From Acetobacter thailandicus (lineage in GTDB: Bacteria; Pseudomonadota; Alphaproteobacteria; Acetobacterales; Acetobacteraceae), in the NCBI RefSeq assembly GCF_011516655.1, contig NZ_WOSV01000008.1, positions 47,671 to 111,670 of the forward strand: a DNA stretch of 64,000 bases. The letters are read 5' to 3'. Below the pieces are notes generated by a model that worked only from the letters and a program-made list of their open reading frames with translations, did no database searches and had not been told where the DNA came from. This document shows positions 26,756-34,965 of the stretch, one piece after another (positions within the stretch are counted from its first letter, which is position 1; each line of letters starts with the position of its first letter). The translations under genes and the position numbers were made by a program.

Positions 26756-27570
26756 CGATACCTGCACTTGAGTTTTCACACGTGACACTTTCACGCGGTG
26801 GTCACGATGTTTTGCGGGATGTCAGCTTTAAAGTTCCCCAGGGGAGTTTTGTTGGCGTTCTTGGTGCTAATGGTGCGGGAAAAACAACTCTGTTTCGTGG
26901 TATTCTGGGGCTTGAGGCACCAGGAGCCGGCACGATATTGTTTGAAGGTCGCAAGGTCCGCCGTGGTAATTCTGCTGCCGGCTATATGCCCCAGATGAGA
27001 AACATGCCGGGGGGGCAGCTGAGTGGTCTGAGCATGGTCGAGGCGGCTTACCGCGGGCAGGTGCCCGGGCTGCCATGGGGAGGGCGCAAGGGGCGCGCTG
27101 CCGCCGAGGCTGCTCTGGCGGCCGTTGATGCTCTTTCTCTCGCTCATCGTCCAGTTGCTACTCTTTCTGGCGGGCAGCGTCAGCGCCTGCTTCTGGCGCA
27201 GGTGTTGCTTGATGATCCGTCCCTCCTGCTGCTTGATGAGCCGATGGCCAGCCTTGATCCGGCCAGAATGTCTGACACAGTCACACGTATCCACACTCTC
27301 GCCCGCAAGCGTAATATGACCGTGTTGCTGTCAGCACATGATATTAATCCGCTTCTTGGGTTTATGGATTACGTTTTATACCTGGCCGGAGGCAAAGCCT
27401 TACTTGGGCCGGTGCGTGAGGTTATTACGTCAGAGACCCTGACGGCACTTTATGGTGCACCGGTTGAAGTGCTTAAGGTTGGTCAGCGTTTATTTGTTGT
27501 TGCTGAAGGAGGCGGTGGCCTTTTTCAGTCTCATGATTGTACAGGGCATCACCATAATGCTTCATTATGA
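26752..27570 (+). CDS. znuC: Zinc ABC transporter ATP-binding protein ZnuC
   Basis: 272 residues from a GTG that overlaps the znuA stop. All ABC motifs are present: Walker A GANGAGKTT, Q-loop region YMPQMRN, signature LSGGQRQR, Walker B LLLLDEP and switch His in LLSAHDIN. The tail is His-rich (GHHHN), which is unusual for the family and could bind zinc. It couples ATP hydrolysis to ZnuB. It overlaps znuB at its end, so the three genes are translationally coupled. Confidence 0.93.
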   Translation: MTIPALEFSHVTLSRGGHDVLRDVSFKVPQGSFVGVLGANGAGKTTLFRGILGLEAPGAGTILFEGRKVRRGNSAAGYMPQMRNMPGGQLSGLSMVEAAYRGQVPGLPWGGRKGRAAAEAALAAVDALSLAHRPVATLSGGQRQRLLLAQVLLDDPSLLLLDEPMASLDPARMSDTVTRIHTLARKRNMTVLLSAHDINPLLGFMDYVLYLAGGKALLGPVREVITSETLTALYGAPVEVLKVGQRLFVVAEGGGGLFQSHDCTGHHHNASL

Positions 27571-28354
27571 GTTTATGCAGATTGCATTTCTGGCGGCCTT
27601 TCTGGTGGCTATGGTGTGCGGGCCTGTTGGCTGGTTTCTGGTGTTACGTGGGCAGACTTTTGCCAGTCATGCACTCTCTCATGTTGGTTTTGCCGGCGCG
27701 ACCGGTGCTCTGCTGCTTGGTTTGTCGCCTTTAACAGGCATGGCTGGTGGAACGCTCGCCGGTGGCTTGCTTATGGGGCTTGCCGGTGAGCGTATTGCTG
27801 GGCGAGATGTTGTGATCGGGCTGGTTCTCTCGCTTGCTCTGGGGCTGGGTGCCTTGTTTCTACACTTTTTTACGCATGCAGCAGGCGCATCTGCAGCTTT
27901 GCTTTTTGGTGATATTTTTGGTGTGAGCTGGTCTGTACTCACCTGGCTCGCAGCTTTAAGCATGTTGAGTCTGGCTGTCCTGGGTTTCTTGTCGCGTCCG
28001 CTTTTATTTGCGACGCTTCAGCCTGAGCTGGCAGAAGCCAGGGGTGTTAACCTGCGTGTAATGGGCATTTTGTTTTTGATGCTCGTGGCTATTACAACGG
28101 CTGAGTGCGCTCAGGTAACCGGCATATTGCTTGTTTTTACGTTGATGGTCGCACCGGCGGCGGCTGTTCTTCGTCTTGGTCTGCCACCATTCGCAGGCTT
28201 GCTCTGTTCTGCCCTTCTGGCTGTTACGGAAGCCTGGGCAGGGCTGGTGCTTTCCTGGTATACGAATGCACCCGTGTCATTCTGGATTGTCCTGATGGGA
28301 GGGGTGTTCTTTGTTACGGCAGAGACCGTTATGCGCGTGGTTCGCAGGGCATAA
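27557..28354 (+). CDS. znuB: Zinc ABC transporter permease ZnuB
   Basis: 265 residues from ATG 27557 (14-base overlap with znuC); MQIAFLAAF at 27575 is an alternative start, and the frame is open up to 27452. It is an integral membrane protein of the ABC-3 family with about eight or nine helices. Typical segments are LRGQTFASHALSHVGFAGAT and TTAECAQVTGILLVFTLM. It forms the zinc channel with ZnuC. Last gene of the operon. Confidence 0.92.
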   Translation: MLHYEFMQIAFLAAFLVAMVCGPVGWFLVLRGQTFASHALSHVGFAGATGALLLGLSPLTGMAGGTLAGGLLMGLAGERIAGRDVVIGLVLSLALGLGALFLHFFTHAAGASAALLFGDIFGVSWSVLTWLAALSMLSLAVLGFLSRPLLFATLQPELAEARGVNLRVMGILFLMLVAITTAECAQVTGILLVFTLMVAPAAAVLRLGLPPFAGLLCSALLAVTEAWAGLVLSWYTNAPVSFWIVLMGGVFFVTAETVMRVVRRA

Positions 28355-28374
28355 TGTCGCCTGAAATCTGATCG

Positions 28375-28512
28375 TTATTGCGGTATAGACCAGCAGACCC
28401 AGCTGCCTAATGCCAGAAAAATTGCGATGAATATATGAATAATGATAAGCGCTTTTACTGTAATGACAGGTACATCCTGGCTTGGAGATTTATTGTCGGG
28501 TTGCTGAGCCAT
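28375..28512 (-). CDS. Small single-helix membrane protein (45 residues)
   Basis: The frame starts at ATG 28512 with GGAAAAAAG just upstream and ends at TAA 28375. A polar N-terminus (AQQPDNKSPSQD) is followed by one strong hydrophobic helix (VKALIIIHIFIAIFLALG) and a short Trp-containing tail. It resembles in plan the tiny proteins (DUF2474, CydX-like) that accompany membrane complexes, but no family match is claimed. It is convergent with znuB. Small size makes it uncertain. Confidence 0.5.
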   Translation of the reverse strand: MAQQPDNKSPSQDVPVITVKALIIIHIFIAIFLALGSWVCWSIPQ

Positions 28513-28541
28513 CTTTTTTCCTTAAAGGGTGTCCGGGCAGG

Positions 28542-28880
28542 TTATGAAACCGGAGTATGTAGCAGCGGGTGATGATTACGGTTGAAATAAACCAGCCCTG
28601 CGGCTTTTTCATGAATGGTCAGAGCCTGCACTGTATAAATACATACACTATGTATGCTGTCTTCTACAACACGCTGAAGAAGACAGTCAAAAAAGTTCAG
28701 GCCGCGTTCGGGACAGGTGCGTTTGTGGTCAAAGCTGCGTGTATTTGATAGTTGCTGTTGACACCGGCCCGTAAAATAGGTGGCATATTTGTATATTGCA
28801 TACTGCTGAAGAAGTGCTGTCCGTAACATTGCAGAGTTATCCGTCATGATAACATTAACGGCAGCATCAGGGCGCGACAT
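28542..28880 (-). pseudogene. Flavin reductase-like fragment
   Basis: 112 residues. The last half, FFDCLLQRVVEDSIHSVCIY followed by GLVYFNRNHHPL, resembles the C-terminal part of FMN-binding flavin reductases (split beta-barrel, about 165 residues). The first half is poorly conserved and the usual N-terminal FMN-binding segment is absent. No remainder is visible upstream before the divergent enoyl-CoA hydratase-like gene. Probably a truncated relic; a short functional protein cannot be excluded. Confidence 0.4.
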
Positions 28881-28972
28881 AGCAGTGTGGCAGGAGTGAC
28901 TTTGAGGGAATATTTATCCTCCTCTGGTATAGTATTCGGGTGTTTTGCGTGTAGGAATAAAGAAGGAAAGTA

Positions 28973-29998
28973 ATGACAGAAACGCATCTTTCTCTCACCC
29001 CGGTGGTGCTTACACAGCAAAAAGGTCACCTTGGCCGCATCATTCTTAACCGCCCCCGCCAGCTTAATGCTGTTGATTATGAGATGGCCTGCGGTATTGG
29101 TCGCGTGCTTGATGCCTGGGAACAGGATCTTTCGGTTCGTGTTATAGTTTTACAGGGGGGTGAAGCCCGCGCTTTTTGCGCCGGTGGAGACCTGAAAGCG
29201 ATTTATGCTCATATTGCCCGGGGTGAGACGGCAGAGATCTATCAGAAAATGCTGGCAACCTATGCTGTGATGAGGCGCATTGCTGCGTTTTCCAGGCCGG
29301 TTGTATCGCTCATGGATGGTATTGCCATGGGGGGTGGTATTGGTCTGGGTGGTCATGCTGCTTATCGCGTTGTTACAGAGCGTTCTGTGCTGGCGATGCC
29401 GGAAACGGGAATAGGTTTAACGCCTGATGCCGGCGGATCATGGATTCTTTCCCGCGCGCCCGGTTTTTTTGGTCTGCGGCTTGCTGTGACAGGTGGAGTG
29501 ATGACCCCTCAGCAGGCTGTGACCAGTGGTTTTGCTGATTACCTGATGCAGTCTGACACTCTGCCTGCTCTTGTGTCAGAACTTGAGCATCGTATGCCTG
29601 AAGATGTTTTTGCTGCTGTGCCGCATGTTGTGCCTGCCAGAGCATCAGAGCTGGATGCCTGTTTTGACGCCCCTGACCTGCCATCAGCTTTAGAAAAGCT
29701 TGCCTGCATATCGGGGGAGGAGGCGCAGAAAGACCGCGATCTGATTGCACGGGCCTGTCCGTTCTCATTATGTCTGTCGTGGGAAGCCTGGCACCGGGCC
29801 AGAACACTGCCTGCGCTGGCGGATGCTTTCTCTCAGGAGGAGTGTCTTGTTGGGCATCTCCTCAGGCGTCACGATTTTTCAGAAGGTGTGAGGAGCAGGT
29901 TGATTGATCGTGACAATACTCCGCGCTGGTCTCCGTCTGTGCTGGACGCCGTGAATGATGAAGAGATCATGCAATGTTTTGAAGCATTGCATGAGTGA
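28973..29998 (+). CDS. Enoyl-CoA hydratase/isomerase family, 3-hydroxyisobutyryl-CoA hydrolase type
   Basis: 341 residues, the length of 3-hydroxyisobutyryl-CoA hydrolases and longer than ordinary crotonases (about 260). The oxyanion-hole segments are AFCAGGDLKAIY and MDGIAMGGGIGLGGH. AMPETGIGLTPDAGGS holds the catalytic Glu and the Asp expected for hydrolases. The C-terminal domain is HIBCH-like. The reaction would release 3-hydroxyisobutyrate in valine breakdown. No other valine genes are adjacent, so the substrate is inferred. Confidence 0.87.
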   Translation: MTETHLSLTPVVLTQQKGHLGRIILNRPRQLNAVDYEMACGIGRVLDAWEQDLSVRVIVLQGGEARAFCAGGDLKAIYAHIARGETAEIYQKMLATYAVMRRIAAFSRPVVSLMDGIAMGGGIGLGGHAAYRVVTERSVLAMPETGIGLTPDAGGSWILSRAPGFFGLRLAVTGGVMTPQQAVTSGFADYLMQSDTLPALVSELEHRMPEDVFAAVPHVVPARASELDACFDAPDLPSALEKLACISGEEAQKDRDLIARACPFSLCLSWEAWHRARTLPALADAFSQEECLVGHLLRRHDFSEGVRSRLIDRDNTPRWSPSVLDAVNDEEIMQCFEALHE

Positions 29999-30015
29999 GC
30001 GACAGGTATAAAATT

Positions 30016-30462
30016 TTATTCTTTTTTTACGGAGGGACGAAGAAAGGCTTTCCAGAGTTCGTATTCATCACTGAGTTCGGGTGAAGGGCATCTCCATTCC
30101 GATTTGCCATATAAGTGGTAGTGTTTTTTGCCTGAAATGATTTCCCCAAGACGTACCGAGACAGCGACGTCAGGGTTTTGTCGCAGGTACCAGTCTTCAG
30201 AAAATTTATACGAGCCGCCCTCGCGCTCTTCCCAGTACCCTGCATTGAGAAAATGTGTCAGGCCGGAATCTATAGCGCCTCTGTGTACAGCTTCGGCCAC
30301 ATCCGGATTTGTTTTCAGATATTGTGCTTCATTAAAAGGTTGCTGCATCATGTAAGTATGAAGCAGAAATATAAAAAGATCTTTGGGGACAGAAATTATC
30401 TCTTTTTGTGTTGATAAAGGGTTTTCACCAAGAATTTGTATAAGTAGAGAAGAGGGTATCAT
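30016..30462 (-). CDS. Protein with two 'NPDVA' repeats, unknown function
   Basis: 148 residues. Two tandem units of about 45 residues are visible: FNEAQYLKTNPDVAEAVHRG...SGLTHFLNAGYWEER and FSEDWYLRQNPDVAVSVRLG...SGKKHYHLYGKSE. This 'YLxxNPDVAxaVxxGxxxSgxxHfxxxGxxEgR' repeat is found in large secreted or glycosyltransferase-linked proteins of alphaproteobacteria. There is no signal peptide. It is divergent from a GT61 gene 100 bases away, suggesting a surface-polysaccharide link. Function unknown. Confidence 0.65.
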   Translation of the reverse strand: MIPSSLLIQILGENPLSTQKEIISVPKDLFIFLLHTYMMQQPFNEAQYLKTNPDVAEAVHRGAIDSGLTHFLNAGYWEEREGGSYKFSEDWYLRQNPDVAVSVRLGEIISGKKHYHLYGKSEWRCPSPELSDEYELWKAFLRPSVKKE

Positions 30463-30561
30463 GAAAATCGCCAGGTTATATATTTATTAAAATAATATTT
30501 ATCTAATGAGGGTTATTATTTAATTTTTATTATTAAAAGTAAAGAAGAAGATAATTATAAG

Positions 30562-31638
30562 ATGAAAAAAGATCTGTCTTCTGTGAAGACTGTTGATTTG
30601 AAAGCCGCAGCCGGGCAAACTCTGGCAGAGCTCTTCTCTCCCGCATTTTTTCAGCCTTCTCCCGCCGTACAAAACCTGCATCTTGTGCCGGATGATGTTT
30701 TACAGGCTATGCATGCCGGGTGGCATACAGGGCAGCATATGCCCCGCCCTTTTATTATACGCCGTCTTTCAGATGTTTATGTGACTGAAGAGGGGCTGGT
30801 TTTTACCCGCGATAATGAGCTGATTATACAAACAATAGCGCAGCATAGTGCGGCAGAGTGTCAGCGAGCGTATGAGCGTGTTCTGTCAAAAACCGAGAGT
30901 GTGCCGGAAGAAAAACCCAGCCTGCTTTTGCGAAAGCGGGGAGATCATAATTATGGTCACTGGCTGGTTGAACTTTTGCCCAGGCTCTGGCGGGCTGAGC
31001 GGGTGGGGTCTTACAGCTGTCTGGTGGTGCCGCAGGTATCAGGAGCAATGCAGGCAGTAATACGTGATTCTGTCGCCCTCTCTTCACCACGGTATTATCA
31101 GTATCTGTCTCTTGGAAATGATGAGGTTCGTTATTTCAGAACTCTTACACTGGTTGAGGGGCTGACAGATCACGGTGTGTATATGTCTCCTCTTTGCTTT
31201 GAGCGTAATGAGCAAATGAGTGCGGCAATGTTCTCTGGTTCTCCACTCAGATTATATATTGCTCGTCCCGGGAGCCGGCGCAGCCTTGCTCATGAAGAGC
31301 AGATACAGGCTCTTCTGATACGCTATGGCTTTATAACGGTTGACCCCGCAGCTTTAACATTGCTTGAGCAGATTAAGCTTTTCCGGAATGCCGCCTGTGT
31401 TGTGGGGATGATGGGAGCAGGCATGAGCAGCATAGTATTTTGTGCGGCCGGGACAAAGGTTGGCATTTTAGCACCCGCGACTATGCCAGATACATTTTAT
31501 GCTTTTATTGCAGGTATTCGTGGCCTGACATATCAGGAAATACGCGGTGAGACGGAGCATCCCTCAACGACCTGGGATGTTCCGTTTGTCATTCTGCCCG
31601 AGCAGCTTGAAGCCCTGCTCATGCAGTGGGCATTATAG
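30562..31638 (+). CDS. Glycosyltransferase family 61 (DUF563) protein
   Basis: 358 residues, cytosolic or peripheral. The family block GDHNYGHWLVELLPRLWRAE is clear, followed by LRLYIARPGSRRSLAHEEQ and a donor-site GMMGAGMSSIVFCAAG, where the usual EHGSGMxN has diverged to MGAGMSS. Likely transfers a sugar in exopolysaccharide or glycan synthesis. It is the second GT61 in this window and only distantly like the first. Donor unknown. Confidence 0.82.
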   Translation: MKKDLSSVKTVDLKAAAGQTLAELFSPAFFQPSPAVQNLHLVPDDVLQAMHAGWHTGQHMPRPFIIRRLSDVYVTEEGLVFTRDNELIIQTIAQHSAAECQRAYERVLSKTESVPEEKPSLLLRKRGDHNYGHWLVELLPRLWRAERVGSYSCLVVPQVSGAMQAVIRDSVALSSPRYYQYLSLGNDEVRYFRTLTLVEGLTDHGVYMSPLCFERNEQMSAAMFSGSPLRLYIARPGSRRSLAHEEQIQALLIRYGFITVDPAALTLLEQIKLFRNAACVVGMMGAGMSSIVFCAAGTKVGILAPATMPDTFYAFIAGIRGLTYQEIRGETEHPSTTWDVPFVILPEQLEALLMQWAL

Positions 31639-31645
31639 CGCTTAC

Positions 31646-32437
31646 TTACTTCAGTGGCAGGTGAGACTGGCGATGAAAAACGAGCAGAGGTTCTTTTGCC
31701 TGATTACTCAGGGTCAGTATTTCACCCTGTGAACTGATTTCCCAGTTTTTTACAGTTTCCAGGCTATGCAAAAAAGCTCTCTCGCGCTGGGTTGCTGTGC
31801 TGTCAGCACAGGCCATTTTTGTGCTTGCGATTGCAGAAAATGCTATTGTTTGACCCGTGGCCGTATAGCGGCCTTTTATGGTGTTACAGACTGTTGATCC
31901 GCTTACAGTACCGTCTCCATGCAGGTCCAGAGTTGGTGTGATGGTGCCGTCACGCAGTGAGGTCTGGCCAATTTTATCGGTGTGCCATGAACCTTTAAGA
32001 GTATGGGGTAAGGGCTGTGTCACTTCTCTGCGCAGTATGATCGTGATGTCTTTACTGGTTTTTAAACTGACCGGAGCTGGTGAGGGTGTTTTAAACCAGG
32101 GCTGTCCATCAACAAAAATAACGGCAGATAAAGCGTAGGTGTGTCCAGGCTTAAAAAGGTTGCGGTTTATACTCAGATGAAATGGTACCGGTACCTGCTG
32201 GTTAATATCCATGCTGTCAGTCGAGATGACAGCCGGCGCCTTTGAAATTGTGCTGACATCAAGCAGGCGAACCTCAGCCCGGGCTGCAGGCAGTAATATG
32301 CGTTCACGGTAGATCAGGTTTCCCTGCAGTGTCAGAGGGGTTGTCTGAGCCTGTGCCCGGGATGACTGAAAGCCACAACCAAGTAGCTGGGCAGACAGGG
32401 CAAGTGTTGTACGACGACGAAGCAACAGCAAAGACAT
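31646..32437 (-). CDS. YbaY/META-domain envelope protein
   Basis: 263 residues. The N-terminus (RRRTTLALSAQLLGCGFQ) is signal-like, with a possible lipobox before Cys-21. The first domain (about 35-130) is a YbaY/YscW-type beta-sandwich (LTLQGNLIYRERILLPAARA, INRNLFKPGHTYALSAVIF). The second (about 145-255) is META/HslJ-like: GSWHTDKIG, GDGTVSGSTVCNTIKGRY, STKMACAD and ERAFLHSLETVK. This domain pair occurs in periplasmic proteins linked to stress or heat resistance. It converges on the GT61 gene (7-base gap). Confidence 0.8.
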   Translation of the reverse strand: MSLLLLRRRTTLALSAQLLGCGFQSSRAQAQTTPLTLQGNLIYRERILLPAARAEVRLLDVSTISKAPAVISTDSMDINQQVPVPFHLSINRNLFKPGHTYALSAVIFVDGQPWFKTPSPAPVSLKTSKDITIILRREVTQPLPHTLKGSWHTDKIGQTSLRDGTITPTLDLHGDGTVSGSTVCNTIKGRYTATGQTIAFSAIASTKMACADSTATQRERAFLHSLETVKNWEISSQGEILTLSNQAKEPLLVFHRQSHLPLK

Positions 32438-32488
32438 CAGAACTCTCCGGGTGATACAGGATCAGATGTTATATGAAACGCAGTTCTC

Positions 32489-33508
32489 TCAGTGGTGGTT
32501 TTGTTTTTCTTTTGTGTTGATAAAATGCGTGACCAGGCTGGTCAGGCCGATCGCCAGGAGTGCCCCCTTTAACCCTGCAAGAAGGCTTGAGGGTATATAG
32601 AATGACAGAGGGCTGTCAGCGCGTCTTGTTTTACTGTCAAAGTCGCCATGTGCACCCATAATGCCCGCAGGTGAGGTATAGAGGTTGTCTGCTGCGTGGT
32701 CAGGTGCATAGACTTTACTCAACTGTGTTTTGTACCCTTTTTGTACCCGTTTTTTGATGCTGTAACCGGTACCGGTAATTTTATGTAAAAATGACAGGAT
32801 TGCTTCAGGACCGACCGATATTGTGTCGCTGGTTGTAAAAGCAGCGCGGCAAATAGCTTCGGCAGCGACTTCAGGCTCATAGACTGGCCCTGCAGGGCGA
32901 AGTGTCTGGCCTGTTGTGTTACGTGTCCACCGGTAGCGCGGTGTATTGATTGCAGGCAGATCAACAGTCACTACACGAATGGCATCAGCATCGTGAAGCA
33001 GTTCAGCGCGCAGGCTGTTACAGAAAGCACGAAGAGCCGCCCGGGCGCCATTCTCAGCAGCCTGAAGCGGCATATCACGTAAAGACGGGGCCAGATCGAG
33101 GTTAATAATAACTCCCTGGCTGCGTCGGCGCATATGCTCCAGTGCAGCGAGGGTGCCATTGACGCTCCCCATATATGTGATGTCGGTTGCGCGCTGAATG
33201 TCCTGTGCGCAGAGTGATGTGACCTGCCCGATAACTGTTGCACCGGCACAGTTTACCCAGACGGCAATCGGGCCAAGTTCGTTTTCGATCTGCTCAGCAG
33301 CCTGACGTAAGGCCTCAGGGCTGGTCACATCAAGGGCAAAGGTCATCGTTTTAATGGCGTGCTCATGCAGGTCTTGTACGGCTTCAGCCAGTCGTTCTTC
33401 ATTGCGTCCGATCAGCGCAATGTCAAAGCCGGCTCGTCCCAGAGCCCGGGCGGCAGCACGACCAATGCCTGTACCGGCACCAGTGATAACAGCGATCTGA
33501 GAGGGCAT
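32489..33508 (-). CDS. Short-chain dehydrogenase-like protein without catalytic triad
   Basis: 339 residues from ATG 33508. The N-terminal Rossmann fold is intact: TGAGTGIGRAAARALG for the cofactor and WVNCAGATVIG for the NNAG position. The catalytic region has diverged. Where relatives read 'PLQAAYsAsKhAl' this protein reads PLQAAENGARAAL, so Tyr is Glu and Lys is Arg. The preceding strand IINLDLAPSLRD lacks the catalytic Ser. The C-terminus has an extra segment with a hydrophobic helix (GLKGALLAIGLTSLVTHFI), probably a membrane anchor. It is likely a cofactor-binding pseudoenzyme rather than an oxidoreductase. Confidence 0.82.
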   Translation of the reverse strand: MPSQIAVITGAGTGIGRAAARALGRAGFDIALIGRNEERLAEAVQDLHEHAIKTMTFALDVTSPEALRQAAEQIENELGPIAVWVNCAGATVIGQVTSLCAQDIQRATDITYMGSVNGTLAALEHMRRRSQGVIINLDLAPSLRDMPLQAAENGARAALRAFCNSLRAELLHDADAIRVVTVDLPAINTPRYRWTRNTTGQTLRPAGPVYEPEVAAEAICRAAFTTSDTISVGPEAILSFLHKITGTGYSIKKRVQKGYKTQLSKVYAPDHAADNLYTSPAGIMGAHGDFDSKTRRADSPLSFYIPSSLLAGLKGALLAIGLTSLVTHFINTKEKQNHH

Positions 33509-33609
33509 AATGAAGCTCCTGCAATAAAGCGGCATCAGAGAATAGGGAGTCTTGTGTGCCTTTTCCTGCGTTTTACTGCAAGAGCTGAGCCCGGATACGT
33601 TCTTTTCTG

Positions 33610-34221
33610 TTACAGGTAATGTAAGAGAAGGAAGCCGCTGATAAAGACAATGGCTGCAGCCCCCATGACCAGAGGCAGGCGGGTTTCGATAAATTTTTCA
33701 ATGGAGGGGCCAAACTGTTTCAGCAGGCCTGCGACCAGAAAAAAACGTAGCCCGCGTGTCACCGTACAGGCTACAATAAATGGCAGTAATGCAAAATGCG
33801 CCATACCGCTGGCAATAGTAACCAGCTTGAAGGGTATGGGTGTGAGTCCTTTGAGCAGAATAAACCAGACACCCCACTGACGAAATTTCTCCTGCAGCGA
33901 GATCAGTGTGTGTTCAGCATGGTAAAAATGCACAATAGGGCGTGCTATGAGGTCAAGCAGCATGGCCCCGATCAGCCACCCCAGTAAGGCCCCGAATACG
34001 CTGAACACAGTGCAGATAAAGGCATAACGCCATGCATATTCACGGCGTGCCAGCACCATAGGTATCAGCAGAGTTTCGGGAGGGAGGGGGAAAAAGCTGG
34101 CTTCGCAGAATGTCAGAAAAGCCAGCCATGCAGGTGCATGAGGGCTCGCGGCGTGGGCACAAACACGGGTGTACAGACGCTGAAACCATGATGGCCGGGA
34201 ATGAGAGGAGGCATTTTGCAT
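33610..34221 (-). CDS. YqaA/DedA-family inner-membrane protein
   Basis: 203 residues from ATG 34221; a TTG eight codons upstream is possible. The signature FCEASFFPLPPETLLIPMVL and a GLTPIPFKLVTIASG re-entrant loop are typical of the SNARE-associated/DedA superfamily, YqaA branch. About four to five membrane segments follow. DedA proteins affect membrane lipid flipping and envelope homeostasis. The exact role is unknown. It is followed by the SDR-like gene in the same direction. Confidence 0.86.
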   Translation of the reverse strand: MQNASSHSRPSWFQRLYTRVCAHAASPHAPAWLAFLTFCEASFFPLPPETLLIPMVLARREYAWRYAFICTVFSVFGALLGWLIGAMLLDLIARPIVHFYHAEHTLISLQEKFRQWGVWFILLKGLTPIPFKLVTIASGMAHFALLPFIVACTVTRGLRFFLVAGLLKQFGPSIEKFIETRLPLVMGAAAIVFISGFLLLHYL

Positions 34222-34300
34222 GATGCTGAGCAATGCCACGTCCAACTACCAGAGGCCAGAGTTATTTAGTTGTAAATTCTTTTCGGGACGTATCACGGAG

Positions 34301-34332
34301 GGCGGTTAACCAGCACAAACAGATTAACCGCC
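34301..34332. terminator. Hairpin between the YqaA-like and phosphatase genes
   Basis: GGCGGTTAA (34301-34309) pairs with TTAACCGCC (34324-34332). The flanking T or A runs are short, so it is a weak terminator at best, most likely for the histidine phosphatase gene (minus strand). Confidence 0.45.
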
Positions 34333-34359
34333 TTTCGTCACTTAATAATTTTTAGCTGG

Positions 34360-34959
34360 TTACTCAGACATCATGGTCAGATGCCATGGCAGGTTCGGGG
34401 CACGGCCAGGCTCAAGCCATAAAGGCGTTGCATTGGGCAGCCTGACATTGGCCGGCAGGTGCATGGCAGCGCGCAGAGCCCTGAATACGGCACCATGGCC
34501 AACGATCAGCGGTACACCGCCTCCATGAGTGGCGCGGTTTACAGCTCGTACGGCCCGTTCGCGCAGGTCAGAAAATTTTTCTGCACCATCAGGCGTATAT
34601 TCGCCTGCAATCCAGCTGTCATACCAGTCTCCCATTGGCTGGCCTTCCTGCTCACCAAAGCAGACCTCCTGCAGGTGTTCATCTGTGGTGACAGGCATTG
34701 GCTTTAAACCGCGTTCAATCAGCCCGTCACGCACGGTGACGGCCGTCTGAAAAGCACGGTCAAGCGGAGAGCTGACAATATGGGTGAAGGGCACGTGTTT
34801 CTTAAGCCCGCCCAGAACCAGCTCAACGGCAGCCTGTGCCTGCGCGGCACCCGTTATATTCAGGGGAATGTTGGTTCGTCCCTGAGAGAGACCATCACGA
34901 TTCCAGTCAGTCTGGCCATGACGCAGGTACCAGTATGAGCGTAATTCAAGTAAGGGCAT
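34360..34959 (-). CDS. Histidine phosphatase (phosphoglycerate mutase-like) family
   Basis: 199 residues. The catalytic RHG motif is in YWYLRHGQTDWN, the second histidine in LIVGHGAVFRAL, and the acidic residue in QEVCFGEQEG. The chain is short of the insertion that typifies dPGM, so it is probably a broad phosphatase rather than a glycolytic mutase. It starts seven bases after the prs stop on the same strand, so the two are likely co-transcribed. The substrate is unknown. Confidence 0.85.
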   Translation of the reverse strand: MPLLELRSYWYLRHGQTDWNRDGLSQGRTNIPLNITGAAQAQAAVELVLGGLKKHVPFTHIVSSPLDRAFQTAVTVRDGLIERGLKPMPVTTDEHLQEVCFGEQEGQPMGDWYDSWIAGEYTPDGAEKFSDLRERAVRAVNRATHGGGVPLIVGHGAVFRALRAAMHLPANVRLPNATPLWLEPGRAPNLPWHLTMMSE

Positions 34960-34965
34960 AGATCC

